NCBI RefSeq assembly: GCF_003352065.1
Contig: NZ_CP025803.1
Coordinates: 2,273,574-2,337,573 of the forward strand
Source: Sulfitobacter sp. SK011
Lineage (GTDB): Bacteria; Pseudomonadota; Alphaproteobacteria; Rhodobacterales; Rhodobacteraceae
Direction: 5' to 3'
Length of the DNA stretch: 64,000 nt
The notes beneath the pieces were generated by a model that saw only the letters and a list, made by a program, of their open reading frames with translations, was not told the origin of the DNA and ran no database searches. Made by a program: the position numbers and the translations under genes. Shown piece after piece: positions 8,489 through 17,629 of the stretch. Every line of letters starts with the position of its first letter. Position 1 is the stretch's first letter.

Positions 8489-9064
8489 TCAGCCTCTTTC
8501 ATTCGCAGCCGGATCAGGCCGCTGGTAATCATCCGCGCAGGAAATCGGATCCGCGCAGTTGTCATGGAGTAACGCCAAAACGCTCCGCGACAGGGTATCC
8601 ATGTTGGCAATATCGGTGGTTTCGGGCGCATCAAGGTACAGCATGATCCGGAACGCGCCGACCTCGGCCAACATCACGGCGCTTAAAAACGTGTCCCCCT
8701 CAAGGGTGTCTTTCTGGATCGACCGAACCGCGCTGCCGCTGGCAAATGTCAGACGATCGTTCTGGAACACCTCAAGCGGGGCGTCGCCATCGGCCGCGAT
8801 CCATTCAGCGTATGTGGCATAGCGTTCCTCAAGCGTGGCAAGGCCATCGCCAATCTCAAATCCCGGCCATTCTTCGGTAAAACTCAGTGCCAGATCGCCC
8901 AGAACAAGCGTTGATCCGTCGCCCGCAGCGTCCCATGCGGCAACTTCCCAAGCCGTATCGCGATCGCACATCCAGACATTTTCGGACAATTGCGCACAAG
9001 CCGCCACCGCATGGGGCAGGGCGATCGCCGCAGCACCTGCGATGCTCAGGGCACGCAAATTCAT
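8489..9064 (-). CDS. Small secreted protein of unknown function inside the liv operon
   Basis: A 191-residue protein with an N-terminal signal peptide (MNLRALSIAGAAAIALPHAVAA) and Cys pairs near both ends (CAQLSENVWMC and CADPISC). The likely location is the periplasm. It overlaps the livG stop by 4 bases and ends one base before the livF start, so it is an integral, translationally coupled cistron. I do not recognise the family. Its position suggests a role with this transporter, such as an accessory periplasmic or membrane-edge protein, but nothing in the sequence proves it. Confidence 0.75.
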   Translation of the reverse strand: MNLRALSIAGAAAIALPHAVAACAQLSENVWMCDRDTAWEVAAWDAAGDGSTLVLGDLALSFTEEWPGFEIGDGLATLEERYATYAEWIAADGDAPLEVFQNDRLTFASGSAVRSIQKDTLEGDTFLSAVMLAEVGAFRIMLYLDAPETTDIANMDTLSRSVLALLHDNCADPISCADDYQRPDPAANERG

Positions 9065-9864
9065 GCGCCCACCTTGTCCTTATTCTTGAGACCGGTACCG
9101 AGATAGGCCTCGATCACCTGCTCATTTGCTTTGATATCTGCCAATGTGCCCTCGGCCAGCACATGACCCTCGGCCATACAGATCACCGGATCACACAGGC
9201 GTCCGATAAATTCCATGTCGTGCTCAATCACCACAAAGGTATAGCCGCGTTCCTGATTAAGCCGGATGATTGCATCGCCGATGGTATTGAGCAGCGTACG
9301 GTTCACGCCCGCGCCAACCTCATCCAGAAATACGATCTTGGCATCGACCATCATGGTGCGGCCAAGCTCAAGCAATTTCTTCTGCCCGCCCGAAATCTGA
9401 CCCGCTTTCTGGTCGGCCAGATGTTCCACTGTCAAGAATTCCAGTACCTCGTCAGCCTTGGCGCGCAGGGCGCGTTCCTCGTCAGCGATGCGTTTTGTGC
9501 CAAACCACGTGTTCCACAAGGTCTCACCGGATTGATTACCCGGCACCATCATTAGGTTTTCACGGCAGGTCATCGATGAAAATTCATGGGCAATCTGAAA
9601 GGTGCGCAGCAGACCTTTGTGAAACAATTCATGCGGCGGCAGCCCGGTGATGTTCTCACCATCCATCAGAACACGCCCCGAAGTTGGTGCAAGAACGCCG
9701 GCGATCACATTGAAAAGAGTAGTCTTTCCAGCCCCGTTTGGCCCGATCAAGCCCGTGATGGACCCCCGGTCAATCGTCAGCGTTGCGCCATCCACGGCAC
9801 GAAATCCGCCAAAATGCTTGTGCAGATCGTCGACCACAATCATGTGTTCGTTTTCCAGGCTCAT
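9061..9864 (-). CDS. livG: Branched-chain amino acid ABC ATPase LivG
   Basis: ATPase subunit of 267 residues. It has Walker A GPNGAGKTT, the signature QISGGQKKLLELGRTM and Walker B IVFLDEVGAGVN, where the usual Glu-Pro of LivG is Glu-Val. The LivG-type C-terminus (GRLCDPVICMAEGHVLAEGTLADI) is present. The start chosen is ATG 9864; an internal ATG at 9843 is possible. It follows the binding-protein gene after a 109-base gap holding a hairpin, so it is probably expressed at a lower level than the binding protein. Confidence 0.92.
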   Translation of the reverse strand: MSLENEHMIVVDDLHKHFGGFRAVDGATLTIDRGSITGLIGPNGAGKTTLFNVIAGVLAPTSGRVLMDGENITGLPPHELFHKGLLRTFQIAHEFSSMTCRENLMMVPGNQSGETLWNTWFGTKRIADEERALRAKADEVLEFLTVEHLADQKAGQISGGQKKLLELGRTMMVDAKIVFLDEVGAGVNRTLLNTIGDAIIRLNQERGYTFVVIEHDMEFIGRLCDPVICMAEGHVLAEGTLADIKANEQVIEAYLGTGLKNKDKVGA

Positions 9865-9926
9865 GCGTCCATCCCCGTCGTGTCGGTCCGTTGTCGGCCG
9901 ATCATTTATTGGTCGTCTTATACATG

Positions 9927-9956
9927 AATGCAGCCCACATTGCTGCGGGCTGCATT
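9927..9956 (-). promoter_or_regulatory. Hairpin between livJ-type gene and livG
   Basis: Minus strand arms AATGCAGCCC and GGGCTGCATT (9956-9947 with 9936-9927) form a stable stem right after the binding-protein gene. There is no T run. Such hairpins commonly protect the 3' end of the binding-protein message and lower expression of downstream permease genes; that role is inferred. Confidence 0.55.
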
Positions 9957-9973
9957 ATCTATGCCATCAAGGT

Positions 9974-11164
9974 TTACTTGAAGCCGATGGTTTCGTTCTT
10001 GCCGTCTCTGACTTCGATCATACGGTATGTGCCAGCGGCCTCACCCGGTCCGATCAGTTCGACAGCCGATGCACCGACATAATCAATGTCTGTGCCTGCC
10101 TTGAGCAGTTCAAGTGCCTTGCCCAGTTCACCGGGATAGATCTTTTCGCCTGGTGCGTTGGCAACTTCCAGAATTTTGTCCTTGTAATCAGCAGGATCAA
10201 CGGAATTTGCAGCTTGCATCGCCAGCAGGAACAGGGCCGCTGCGTCATAGGCTTCTGGCGTGTAAGGTGACGTCGCATCAAATGCGTCGCCCGCCATTTC
10301 GATCAATGTATCGATGCCTTTGCCTTCGGAGCCCGCGATCTGACCGTACGACCCGTTCAGGTCAGGGCCGATTGTTTCGGGCAGGTTCGCACCGATCATA
10401 CCACCAGGCAGACCGAATGTTTCCCAGGCACCTGCATCAAGTGCGGATTTGATGATGCCCGCACCACCTTGGTCAAGGTAGCCTGCAACAACCAGCAGAT
10501 CACCACCGGCAGAGGCCAGCGCGCCCACTTCGGCAGAATAATCCGCTTTACCGTCTTCGTGCGCGGCAACAATGGTCACTTCGCCACCAACAGCCTTGAA
10601 CGACGATTCAATCGCGTCGGCCAGACCCTTGCCATAGTCGTTGTTGGTATAGGTCAGTGCGATGGATTTGACGCCACGCTCCATCAGGATTTCCGCCATC
10701 ACTTCGCCTTCGCGGGCGTCAGATGGGGAGGTGCGGAAGAACAGGCCGTTGTCTTCCATGGTTGTCAGACCGGGGGACGTGGCGGATGGGGAAATCATCA
10801 CCATGCCATTCGGGATTGCAACGTTCTGCAGCATCGCACCTGTCACACCGGAACAGTCACCACCGATGATGCCGTTGACGCCTTCGGCGATCAGGCGTTC
10901 CGCACCGGACACGGCCAGACCGTTATCGATACAGCCTGAATCCGCACGGATCGACGTAACCTTGGCACCGTCAAGCAGCATGCCGCTGTCGGTGACTTCT
11001 TTCATCGCCAGTTCCGCGCCCGCAGACATCGGGCCGGTCAGCGATTCAATCGGGCCGGTGAAACCAAATTCAATGCCCAGTTTAACTTCTTTTGCGTGGC
11101 CATCGGCATAGGCCGTTGTCGCCAGCAGTGCCGCAGCCGTTGTGGCCATAAGCATCTTTTTCAT
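9974..11164 (-). CDS. Branched-chain amino acid ABC substrate-binding protein
   Basis: A periplasmic type I binding protein of 396 residues, LivJ/LivK family (Peripla_BP_6). The signal peptide MKKMLMATTAAALLATTAYA is followed by the mature protein starting near DGHAKEVKLGIEFGFTGPIE. A Cys pair (GCIDNG ... GGDCSG) is conserved in this group. It is the first gene of the liv operon, with a strong ribosome binding site AAGGGAG. A perfect short palindrome lies just upstream of the start. The exact ligand cannot be told from sequence. Confidence 0.92.
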   Translation of the reverse strand: MKKMLMATTAAALLATTAYADGHAKEVKLGIEFGFTGPIESLTGPMSAGAELAMKEVTDSGMLLDGAKVTSIRADSGCIDNGLAVSGAERLIAEGVNGIIGGDCSGVTGAMLQNVAIPNGMVMISPSATSPGLTTMEDNGLFFRTSPSDAREGEVMAEILMERGVKSIALTYTNNDYGKGLADAIESSFKAVGGEVTIVAAHEDGKADYSAEVGALASAGGDLLVVAGYLDQGGAGIIKSALDAGAWETFGLPGGMIGANLPETIGPDLNGSYGQIAGSEGKGIDTLIEMAGDAFDATSPYTPEAYDAAALFLLAMQAANSVDPADYKDKILEVANAPGEKIYPGELGKALELLKAGTDIDYVGASAVELIGPGEAAGTYRMIEVRDGKNETIGFK

Positions 11165-11181
11165 GAGGTACTCCCTTGTTG

Positions 11182-11194
11182 GAACATGATGTTC
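11182..11194. promoter_or_regulatory. Possible operator upstream of the liv operon
   Basis: GAACAT and ATGTTC arms with a single central base form a 13-base palindrome whose near edge is 18 bases upstream of the binding-protein start codon. It could bind a dimeric regulator; which one is unknown. Confidence 0.35.
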
Positions 11195-11345
11195 GCCGCT
11201 GACGTTAGGCGGTGATTTCTTAAAAGAAAAGGAGTTTTTGACCGATCACAACGGGCACCGGCCTCACATCACGACCCTGTTGGTGGATTATTTGCCCAAG
11301 TTGCCTACATTTCCTGAAAAGCACATCCAAAACAGGAGAATATCC

Positions 11346-12449
11346 ATGCGTTTGATGAAAAAATTACCCAATTTCCTGCTGTTTCTGACAACCTCTGCGA
11401 TGCTGCCATTCAGCGCAAATGCAGAACTTTCGGTCAGAATTGACCCCGTGGTCACTGGTTTGGATGCACCTTGGGCGATTGCACCGCTGGCAGATGGCGG
11501 CGTTTTGATCACTCAGAAAGGCGGGCAATTGATCTATGACCGGGGCGGACAACGCACCGAGGTCGCAGGGGTGCCAGAGGTCGCACTTGACGGTCAAGGC
11601 GGGCTTTTGGATCTGACGCTTGCGCAGGATTTTGACCGGTCGCGTGTGTTGTTTCTGACCTATGCCAAGCCGCAGACGGGCGGCGGTAGCGGGACCGCAT
11701 TGGCAAGTGCGCGCCTGTCAGACGATGGCACAAAGCTTGAGAATGTGACCCTGCTTTTTGAGATGGCCGCAGGCAGCAGCGGTGGACGTCATTTCGGGTC
11801 CCGCGTCGTCGAGGCCCCGGATGGGACGTTGTTCGTGACCATTGGCGAACGTGGCGACAGACCCGCCGCACAGGACCAGAGCCGTCATAATGGCACCGTG
11901 GTGCGGGTGAACCGCGATGGCTCGGTCCCCCAGGACAATCCATTTGTGGGTCGCTCCGGCGTCCAGCCCGAAATCTGGTCATACGGGCACCGCAATCCGC
12001 AGGGGGCAGGGTTGGATGGGGCAGGGCATCTGTGGGTGTCCGAACATGGGGCCAAGGGCGGGGATGAAGTGAACCGCATCATCAAGGGTGCAAACTATGG
12101 CTGGCCGGTCATATCTTACGGGCGGCATTATTCCGGTGCAAAGATTGGCGAAGGCACTGCCAAGGACGGTATGGAACAGCCCGAATTCTATTGGGACCCG
12201 TCCATCGCACCTTCGGGTTTGCTGGTCTATTCCGGTGCGTTGTTCCCCGAGTGGGCGGGCGACATCTTTGTCGGGTCGCTGAAGTTTGACTACATCAGCC
12301 GCCTGTCCGGCGATCCACTGCAAGAGGTGGCGCAGATCAAAACAAACGAAACAACCCGGGTTCGCGATATCGTCGAAGGGCCAAACGGCGCGATCTGGTT
12401 TATTTCTGAACCTCAGGGAACCGTGTACCGGATGACCCCGGCGGAGTAG
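11346..12449 (+). CDS. PQQ-dependent soluble sugar dehydrogenase family protein
   Basis: A predicted periplasmic six-bladed beta-propeller dehydrogenase of 367 residues. The ATG at 11346 is preferred because it opens a signal peptide (MRLMKKLPNFLLFL to FSANA) and follows AGGAGA; the open frame extends back to 11238. Family signatures visible are GQGGLLDLTLAQDF, HFGSRVVEAPDGTLFVTIGERGD, HRNPQGAGLD, EHGAKGGDEVN and NYGWPVISYG. It resembles the E. coli YliI/Asd aldose dehydrogenase group, which oxidises aldose sugars with PQQ. No pqq synthesis genes are in the window. It converges with the GlxA-type regulator 10 bases downstream. Confidence 0.88.
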   Translation: MRLMKKLPNFLLFLTTSAMLPFSANAELSVRIDPVVTGLDAPWAIAPLADGGVLITQKGGQLIYDRGGQRTEVAGVPEVALDGQGGLLDLTLAQDFDRSRVLFLTYAKPQTGGGSGTALASARLSDDGTKLENVTLLFEMAAGSSGGRHFGSRVVEAPDGTLFVTIGERGDRPAAQDQSRHNGTVVRVNRDGSVPQDNPFVGRSGVQPEIWSYGHRNPQGAGLDGAGHLWVSEHGAKGGDEVNRIIKGANYGWPVISYGRHYSGAKIGEGTAKDGMEQPEFYWDPSIAPSGLLVYSGALFPEWAGDIFVGSLKFDYISRLSGDPLQEVAQIKTNETTRVRDIVEGPNGAIWFISEPQGTVYRMTPAE

Positions 12450-12459
12450 CGCAGGTGCC

Positions 12460-13464
12460 TCAGATCGACAACCGCGCCGCATGGGCACCGCGTTCCCGGT
12501 AGGGCGTGGTGTCATAATGCGCCCGGTAGCATTTTGAGAAATGCGAGGGCGAGGCAAAACCGCAGGCAAGGGCCACGTTGATCACGCTCATGTCGGTCTG
12601 CATCAGCAGATTGCGCGCTTTTTGCAGGCGCAATTCCATATAGTAGCGCTTGGGCGAGCGGTTCAGATAGCGCCGGAACAACCGCTCAAGCTGGCGGGTG
12701 GACATGCCCACATCACGTGCCAGCACCGATGGGCTGATCGGTTCTTCGATGTTGTTTTCCATCATCTGAATGACCTGGCTCAGTTTTGGATGCCGCACGC
12801 CGATGCGGGTTGGCACCGACAAACGCTGGGTGTCCTGATCGGTGCGGATCGACGAATAGATCAGTTGATCGGCCACCGAATTTGCCATGTCCTCACCCAG
12901 ATCATCGGCAATTATTTTCAGCATCAGGTCAATCGACGATGTGCCGCCTGCTGTGGTCAATCTGTTGCCATCCACAACAAAAACCGACTTGGTCAGCTTC
13001 ACCTCGGGAAACTCTTCGGAAAAGCTGTCCTGGTTCTCCCAATGGATTGTCGCTTTTTTACCGTCCAGCAACCCGGCCTTGGCCAGCGTAAACGCGGCCG
13101 TGCACAGGCCCCCGACCATCAAACCCTTGCGGGCCTCGCGGCGCAGCCATCCAAGCAGCTTTTTGGTGGTCGCGGCCTGAACATCAATGCCGCCGCATAT
13201 CATCACCGTATCATCGCGCGCCAATTCATCCAGATCACCATCAAGCGCAAACACCGCACCTGACGAGCTTTGCATCGTGTCGCCACCTTCACCCAATATT
13301 CGCCATGTGTAGGCCTGTCGTGATGCCATCCGATTGGCAATCCGCAGACATTCCACAGCCGAGGCAAAGCTCAGCAACGTGAATTCCTCTAACAGCACAA
13401 AAACAAACCGGCGCGGTTTGTCGGTGTTCGGCGGTATCCGTGTGGCCGGGCGCGCATCTGACAT
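12460..13464 (-). CDS. GlxA-family AraC-type transcriptional regulator
   Basis: A 334-residue regulator with an N-terminal DJ-1/PfpI-like domain (about residues 15-190, including VMICGGIDVQA and GGLCTAAFTLAKAGLLDG) and a C-terminal AraC double helix-turn-helix (about 230-330, with ARDVGMSTRQLERLFRRYLNRSPKRYYMELRL). Such regulators often control choline, carnitine, glycine betaine or amino-acid catabolism (GbdR, CdhR). The target here is unknown. The Cys in GGLCTAA sits at the nucleophile-elbow position, but these domains usually act as ligand sensors and not enzymes. It is divergent from the DAHP synthase gene. Confidence 0.88.
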   Translation of the reverse strand: MSDARPATRIPPNTDKPRRFVFVLLEEFTLLSFASAVECLRIANRMASRQAYTWRILGEGGDTMQSSSGAVFALDGDLDELARDDTVMICGGIDVQAATTKKLLGWLRREARKGLMVGGLCTAAFTLAKAGLLDGKKATIHWENQDSFSEEFPEVKLTKSVFVVDGNRLTTAGGTSSIDLMLKIIADDLGEDMANSVADQLIYSSIRTDQDTQRLSVPTRIGVRHPKLSQVIQMMENNIEEPISPSVLARDVGMSTRQLERLFRRYLNRSPKRYYMELRLQKARNLLMQTDMSVINVALACGFASPSHFSKCYRAHYDTTPYRERGAHAARLSI

Positions 13465-13542
13465 CGCGACGTCTTTCTTTAATTATTCTTAGGTCATCAT
13501 GTGTCATTGGCGACAAGACCTGCCGCAAAGCTTGTTCATGTG

Positions 13543-13591
13543 GGTCAGGTCAGGTCAAGAGGTCGAATTTGGGTTCTGGTCACTTCTGACC
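13543..13591. promoter_or_regulatory. Cluster of GGTCA half-sites between glxA-type gene and DAHP synthase
   Basis: Three head-to-tail GGTCA copies at 13543-13557, a GGTCG at 13561, then GGTCA (13578-13582) facing TGACC (13587-13591) around CTTC. The last pair could also form a small hairpin and is followed by TTTTT. This lies in the 192-base divergent gap and could be a binding array for the adjacent regulator. Inference only. Confidence 0.4.
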
Positions 13592-13656
13592 TGTTTTTGT
13601 ATAGGAAAGGCTCACGATAGCGCTGACATTTGCGCAAATGACCGGAGAGATGACAA

Positions 13657-15033
13657 ATGACCAATTGGAGTACAGCAAGCTGGCGCACCAAACCGCGAAT
13701 CCAGATGCCCGATTATCCTGATCAAGCCGCCTTGAATGCCGTTGAGGCACAGCTGGCGCGTTATCCGGTTCTGGTCTTTGCCGGCGAGGCGCGGAAACTG
13801 AAAAAGCACCTCGGCGCTGTCAGCCGCGGCGAGGCATTCTTGCTGCAGGGCGGCGATTGCGCCGAAAGCTTTGAGCAATTCAGCTCGGACGCGATCCGCG
13901 ACACGTTCAAAGTGATGCTGCAGATGGCAATGGTGCTGACCTACGGGGCGAAGGTGCCGGTGGTCAAACTGGGCCGGATGGCCGGCCAATTCGCCAAACC
14001 ACGCAGTGCGCCCACCGAAACAGTCAACGGTGTTGAATTGCCAAGCTACCGTGGCGACATCATCAATGCGCTGGAATTCACACCAGAGGCGCGCATTCCT
14101 GATCCGACCAAGATGTTGCGGGCCTATACCCAGGCCGCCGCGACACTGAACCTGTTGCGCGCCTTTTCAACAGGCGGTTTTGCCGACATGAGCCAGGTGC
14201 ACGCCTGGACGCTGGGCTTTACCGATGCCGATGACGCCGAAAAATACCGCGAGATTGCCACCCGCATTCAGGACACGATCGATTTCATGTCCGCCGCGGG
14301 CATCACCGCAAGCACAACCCATGAATTCTCGACCGTGGAGTTCTACACCAGCCATGAATCGCTGCTGCTGGAATATGAGCAGGCGCTGACGCGGCTTGAT
14401 TCGACCTCCGGCAAATGGCTGGCGGGTTCGGGTCACATGATCTGGATCGGGGACCGCACCCGTCAGCCGGATGGCGCGCATGTGGAATTTGCACGCGGCG
14501 TTCAGAACCCCATTGGATTGAAATGTGGTCCAAGCATGGAAGTGGACGATCTCAAAAAGCTGATGGCAACGCTGAACCCCGAAAACGAGGCCGGGCGTCT
14601 GACGCTGATCGCGCGGTTCGGGGCCGGATCGGTCGGCGATCATCTGCCACGCCTGATCAAGGCCGTGCAGGAAGAGGGCGCAAATGTTGTGTGGACCTGT
14701 GACGCGATGCACGGCAACACCATCAAGTCCTCAAGCGGCTACAAAACGCGGCCCTTTGAATCGGTGCTGCGCGAAGTGCGCGAATTCTTTGACGTACATG
14801 CCGCCGAAGGGACAGTGCCCGGCGGTGTCCATTTTGAGATGACAGGCCAGGACGTGACAGAATGCACAGGCGGCGTACGCGCGGTCAGTGATGAGGATCT
14901 GTCAGACCGGTATCACACCGCCTGCGATCCGCGTCTGAACGCCAGCCAGTCGCTTGAACTGGCATTCCTGGTGGCCGAAGAATTGTCAGCCCGCCGCACA
15001 TCACAGGCGTCACAGGCCGCTGGCCAAGGCTGA
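13657..15033 (+). CDS. Class II 3-deoxy-D-arabino-heptulosonate 7-phosphate synthase
   Basis: First enzyme of the shikimate pathway: condenses phosphoenolpyruvate and erythrose 4-phosphate to DAHP in the cytoplasm. The 458-residue length and motifs identify the plant-type class II enzyme: GGDCAESF (metal-binding Cys), [32 protein letters not shown] and [15 protein letters not shown]. Start ATG 13657 follows GGAGAG. It stands alone, with its own terminator. Its shikimate partner aroQ is about 11 kb further on. Confidence 0.95.
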   Translation: MTNWSTASWRTKPRIQMPDYPDQAALNAVEAQLARYPVLVFAGEARKLKKHLGAVSRGEAFLLQGGDCAESFEQFSSDAIRDTFKVMLQMAMVLTYGAKVPVVKLGRMAGQFAKPRSAPTETVNGVELPSYRGDIINALEFTPEARIPDPTKMLRAYTQAAATLNLLRAFSTGGFADMSQVHAWTLGFTDADDAEKYREIATRIQDTIDFMSAAGITASTTHEFSTVEFYTSHESLLLEYEQALTRLDSTSGKWLAGSGHMIWIGDRTRQPDGAHVEFARGVQNPIGLKCGPSMEVDDLKKLMATLNPENEAGRLTLIARFGAGSVGDHLPRLIKAVQEEGANVVWTCDAMHGNTIKSSSGYKTRPFESVLREVREFFDVHAAEGTVPGGVHFEMTGQDVTECTGGVRAVSDEDLSDRYHTACDPRLNASQSLELAFLVAEELSARRTSQASQAAGQG

Positions 15034-15065
15034 TCGGGATTGATCGGGTGATTTAACAAACAACG

Positions 15066-15096
15066 ACGCCGCTGGCATTCTGCGCAGCGGCGTTTT
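15066..15096 (+). terminator. Intrinsic terminator after DAHP synthase gene
   Basis: Stem ACGCCGCTG (15066-15074) with CAGCGGCGT (15085-15093) followed by TTT; perfect 9-bp pairing 33 bases after the stop codon. Confidence 0.75.
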
Positions 15097-15131
15097 GACC
15101 GGTAACAACAATTTGCCACACATGGCTCAAC

Positions 15132-15836
15132 TTACTTGTCGGATTTGACCAGCCGCAAATACGGCGGTCGCGCCTTGCCCTCTTTGCCCTTGAAAGGCGC
15201 TTTGGGCGCACGGAACCCCGGTATTTGCTCATGCGGTGCGGGTCGGACCACAGGGGCCGCAGGAAGGTCAAGACGCGTAACAGTCCGGCCCGGTACCAAG
15301 GGCCGCACCTCTTGCTCGATCAGATCAAAACGACGCGGGGCGGTGCCGATGTCGCCACGGCTGACCAGACATCCCAAGGCGCGGCTCACATCGCCCAAGT
15401 CGCTTTTAAGTGGCAGCAACACCATCCTTGCATCAAGCGCTGCACGCCGGACCCCACCGGGTGACGTCAGGCGCAGGGTGGCAGTGGCAGGTGTCTGAAA
15501 CACATCCTCAAGTCCATCAGCAATCTGGCGGCGGGCATTCGGGGCAAACAACGCGGTCAGCGGCATGCCACGAACCTCCATCCCCATAAGCTCGTTCAAA
15601 TGGCTGCCGCCAATCCGCATACGCGCAATACCCGGTGCAATACGCTCAAGGATAAACGCATATTCCAGCGCCGCTTCGATCCCGCGTGGATCAACTTCGG
15701 ACCGTTTGGGCAACAGATTACCGCCCCGCAGCGCCTCCCAATAGGCTTCTAGCTGCGCGATGATGGCAAACCCGGTATCTGATTGATAATCTGACATAGA
15801 GACAACATTTTGCGCGTTCTGGCCATGCTTGTCCAT
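15132..15836 (-). CDS. PAS domain-containing protein (PAS_5 type)
   Basis: A 234-residue protein of the alphaproteobacterial PAS_5 group. The recognised region is about residues 20-160, with LEAYWEALRGGNLLPKRSEVDPRGIE and ILERIAPGIARMRIGGSHLNELMGMEVRGMPL. No output domain follows; the C-terminus is Arg/Pro/Lys-rich. A role in sensing or signal relay is inferred from the domain only. The ATG at 15836 has GGTGA upstream; an internal ATG at 15797 (MSDYQSDTG) is an alternative. It is convergent with the DAHP synthase gene. Confidence 0.8.
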   Translation of the reverse strand: MDKHGQNAQNVVSMSDYQSDTGFAIIAQLEAYWEALRGGNLLPKRSEVDPRGIEAALEYAFILERIAPGIARMRIGGSHLNELMGMEVRGMPLTALFAPNARRQIADGLEDVFQTPATATLRLTSPGGVRRAALDARMVLLPLKSDLGDVSRALGCLVSRGDIGTAPRRFDLIEQEVRPLVPGRTVTRLDLPAAPVVRPAPHEQIPGFRAPKAPFKGKEGKARPPYLRLVKSDK

Positions 15837-15991
15837 CAGCGTTCACCTTACCTTTGTTTTCGTTTCAGGGCTGCGCGACTTTGTCTCGAAATTTTGCCAG
15901 TATCGCGCCAACATGCGGCACCAAGGCCACAGTCCTTACCAAAAACTTAATAGCGGGCCTTTGATACAATTGGTGACTTTTTCGCGCGTCT

Positions 15992-16006
15992 GGTTAATCG
16001 GTTAAT
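15992..16006. promoter_or_regulatory. Tandem GGTTAAT repeats upstream of yicC
   Basis: Two GGTTAAT copies 8 bases apart (15992-15998, 16000-16006). On the other strand each reads as a TTAACC-like CtrA half-site. The 257-base gap (15837-16093) holds no other recognisable element. Confidence 0.25.
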
Positions 16007-16093
16007 GCGCTCAACCTATGCTGGCGGGGCTTGCTCCCGACCCTTGTTTGCCCGTATTGGGACGGCATCGCCGTGCCAAAAAGGACCCTCCAT

Positions 16094-16984
16094 ATGATCA
16101 GGTCGATGACAGGATTTGCATCTGCCAGCAGTGCAGACGCGCCGTTCAGTTGGGGTTGGGAGGTCCGTTCCGTGAATGGAAAGGGCCTTGATCTGCGCCT
16201 GCGCGTGCCCGACTGGGTCGACGGGCTTGAGGCCGGATTGCGCAAGAAACTGTCCGCCCGCGCGACCCGTGGCAACATCGCCTGCAACCTGCGTCTTGTG
16301 CGCGAAGGCGGGGCCACGGGCCTGACAGTCAATGCCGACCAACTGACCGCCGTGCTGAGCGCATTGCACCAGATCGAACAACAGGCGATGGACGCGGGGC
16401 TGTCATTGGCCCCCTCCAAGGCCACAGACATCGTGACAATGCGCGGCGTTCTGGAACAATCCGCACAGGTGCAGGACACTGCCGCCCTTTGCGCCACGCT
16501 GCTGCGCGATTTCGATGCGGTGCTGGCAGATTTTGACGCCATGCGGCAGAGCGAGGGGGCGTTGTTGGCTGACCTGCTGGACAGCCAGCTGGGACAGGTG
16601 GCCAGCCTGACGTCCGAGGCCGCAGCCCTTGCCGACACCCGCAAAGATGAAATGGCCGCAACCCTGCGCCGCAATCTGGCCCGGGTGATGGACAATGCCG
16701 AAGGTGCGGATGAGGCACGCATCGCACAGGAACTGGCATTGATCGCGGTGAAATCAGATATCACCGAAGAAATCGACCGGCTCGGTGCGCATGTCTCGGC
16801 GGCGCGCGATCTGTTGGGGCAGGGTGGTGCCGTGGGCCGCAAGCTGGATTTTCTGATGCAGGAATTCAACCGTGAGGCGAACACACTGTGTTCCAAGGCG
16901 CAGAACAAAGCGCTGACGACCGTTGGGCTGGCGCTGAAGGCGGTGATCGACCAGATGCGCGAACAAGTGCAGAATGTGGAGTAA
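16094..16984 (+). CDS. YicC-family endoribonuclease
   Basis: A 296-residue cytoplasmic protein. ATG 16094 is chosen because it starts the conserved MIRSMTGFA motif and follows AAGGA; the frame continues upstream to 16031. Further family features are VRSVNGKGLDLRLRVPD, the EIDRLGAHVSAARDLL helix and a C-terminal KLDFLMQEFNREANTLCSKA motif. E. coli YicC has been reported as a nuclease that trims small RNAs. It is followed 3 bases later by gmk, a common arrangement in proteobacteria, so co-transcription is likely. Confidence 0.9.
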   Translation: MIRSMTGFASASSADAPFSWGWEVRSVNGKGLDLRLRVPDWVDGLEAGLRKKLSARATRGNIACNLRLVREGGATGLTVNADQLTAVLSALHQIEQQAMDAGLSLAPSKATDIVTMRGVLEQSAQVQDTAALCATLLRDFDAVLADFDAMRQSEGALLADLLDSQLGQVASLTSEAAALADTRKDEMAATLRRNLARVMDNAEGADEARIAQELALIAVKSDITEEIDRLGAHVSAARDLLGQGGAVGRKLDFLMQEFNREANTLCSKAQNKALTTVGLALKAVIDQMREQVQNVE

Positions 16985-16987
16985 AAC

Positions 16988-17629
16988 ATGACGGACCGAC
17001 AGGGGTTATTGATCATTCTCAGCTCGCCTTCCGGGGCTGGCAAATCCACTTTGGCCCGGGCGCTTCGGACCTGGGATCCGACGATCTCGTTTTCGGTTTC
17101 GGCCACCACGCGCGCCGCCCGTCCGGGCGAAGAAAATGGGCGCGAATATCATTTTGTGTCCGAACCTGAGTTCAAGAGAATGGTTGCAGAGCGTGAATTG
17201 CTTGAACATGCGCATGTTTTCGGGAATTTCTACGGCTCACCCAAGGCCCCCGTGCTGGCCGCGATGCAGACCGGCACAGATGTGCTTTTTGACATTGACT
17301 GGCAGGGCGCACAGCAAATCCGCAATTCCACCCAAGGCATGAACACGCTGACGATCTTCCTTCTGCCCCCCTCGATTTCGGAACTCAGAAACCGGCTTTT
17401 GACCCGCGCACAGGATGATGCCAAGACAGTGGCGCGGCGGATGGAAAAAAGCTGGGATGAGATAAGCCATTGGGATGGCTATGATTTTGTCCTGATTAAC
17501 GATGATCTTGAGAAAACCGAAGCACAGCTCAGGTCGATCATCATCGCAAGCCGCCTGCGGCGCAGCCAGCAAACGCACCTCAATGACCATGTGCGCAAAT
17601 TGCAGGCGGAGTTTGAGGAATTGTCATGA
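16988..17629 (+). CDS. gmk: Guanylate kinase
   Basis: Phosphorylates GMP to GDP with ATP, 213 residues, cytoplasmic. The P-loop [10 protein letters not shown] is at residues 11-20. The GMP-binding segment ([21 protein letters not shown]) and lid region ([20 protein letters not shown]) are intact. It begins 3 bases after yicC and its stop overlaps the following carbonic anhydrase start by 4 bases (ATGA), so yicC-gmk-gamma-CA and possibly phoR form one transcription unit. Confidence 0.96.
   Translation: MTDRQGLLIILSSPSGAGKSTLARALRTWDPTISFSVSATTRAARPGEENGREYHFVSEPEFKRMVAERELLEHAHVFGNFYGSPKAPVLAAMQTGTDVLFDIDWQGAQQIRNSTQGMNTLTIFLLPPSISELRNRLLTRAQDDAKTVARRMEKSWDEISHWDGYDFVLINDDLEKTEAQLRSIIIASRLRRSQQTHLNDHVRKLQAEFEELS

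Noticed and set aside
12541..13263. 240-residue frame antisense to the GlxA-type gene
   Set aside because: Shadow of a real gene; no family features.
15994..17109. 371-residue open frame antisense to yicC
   Set aside because: Ser/Arg/Ala-rich composition typical of a GC-rich shadow frame; the plus-strand yicC and gmk motifs are clear.
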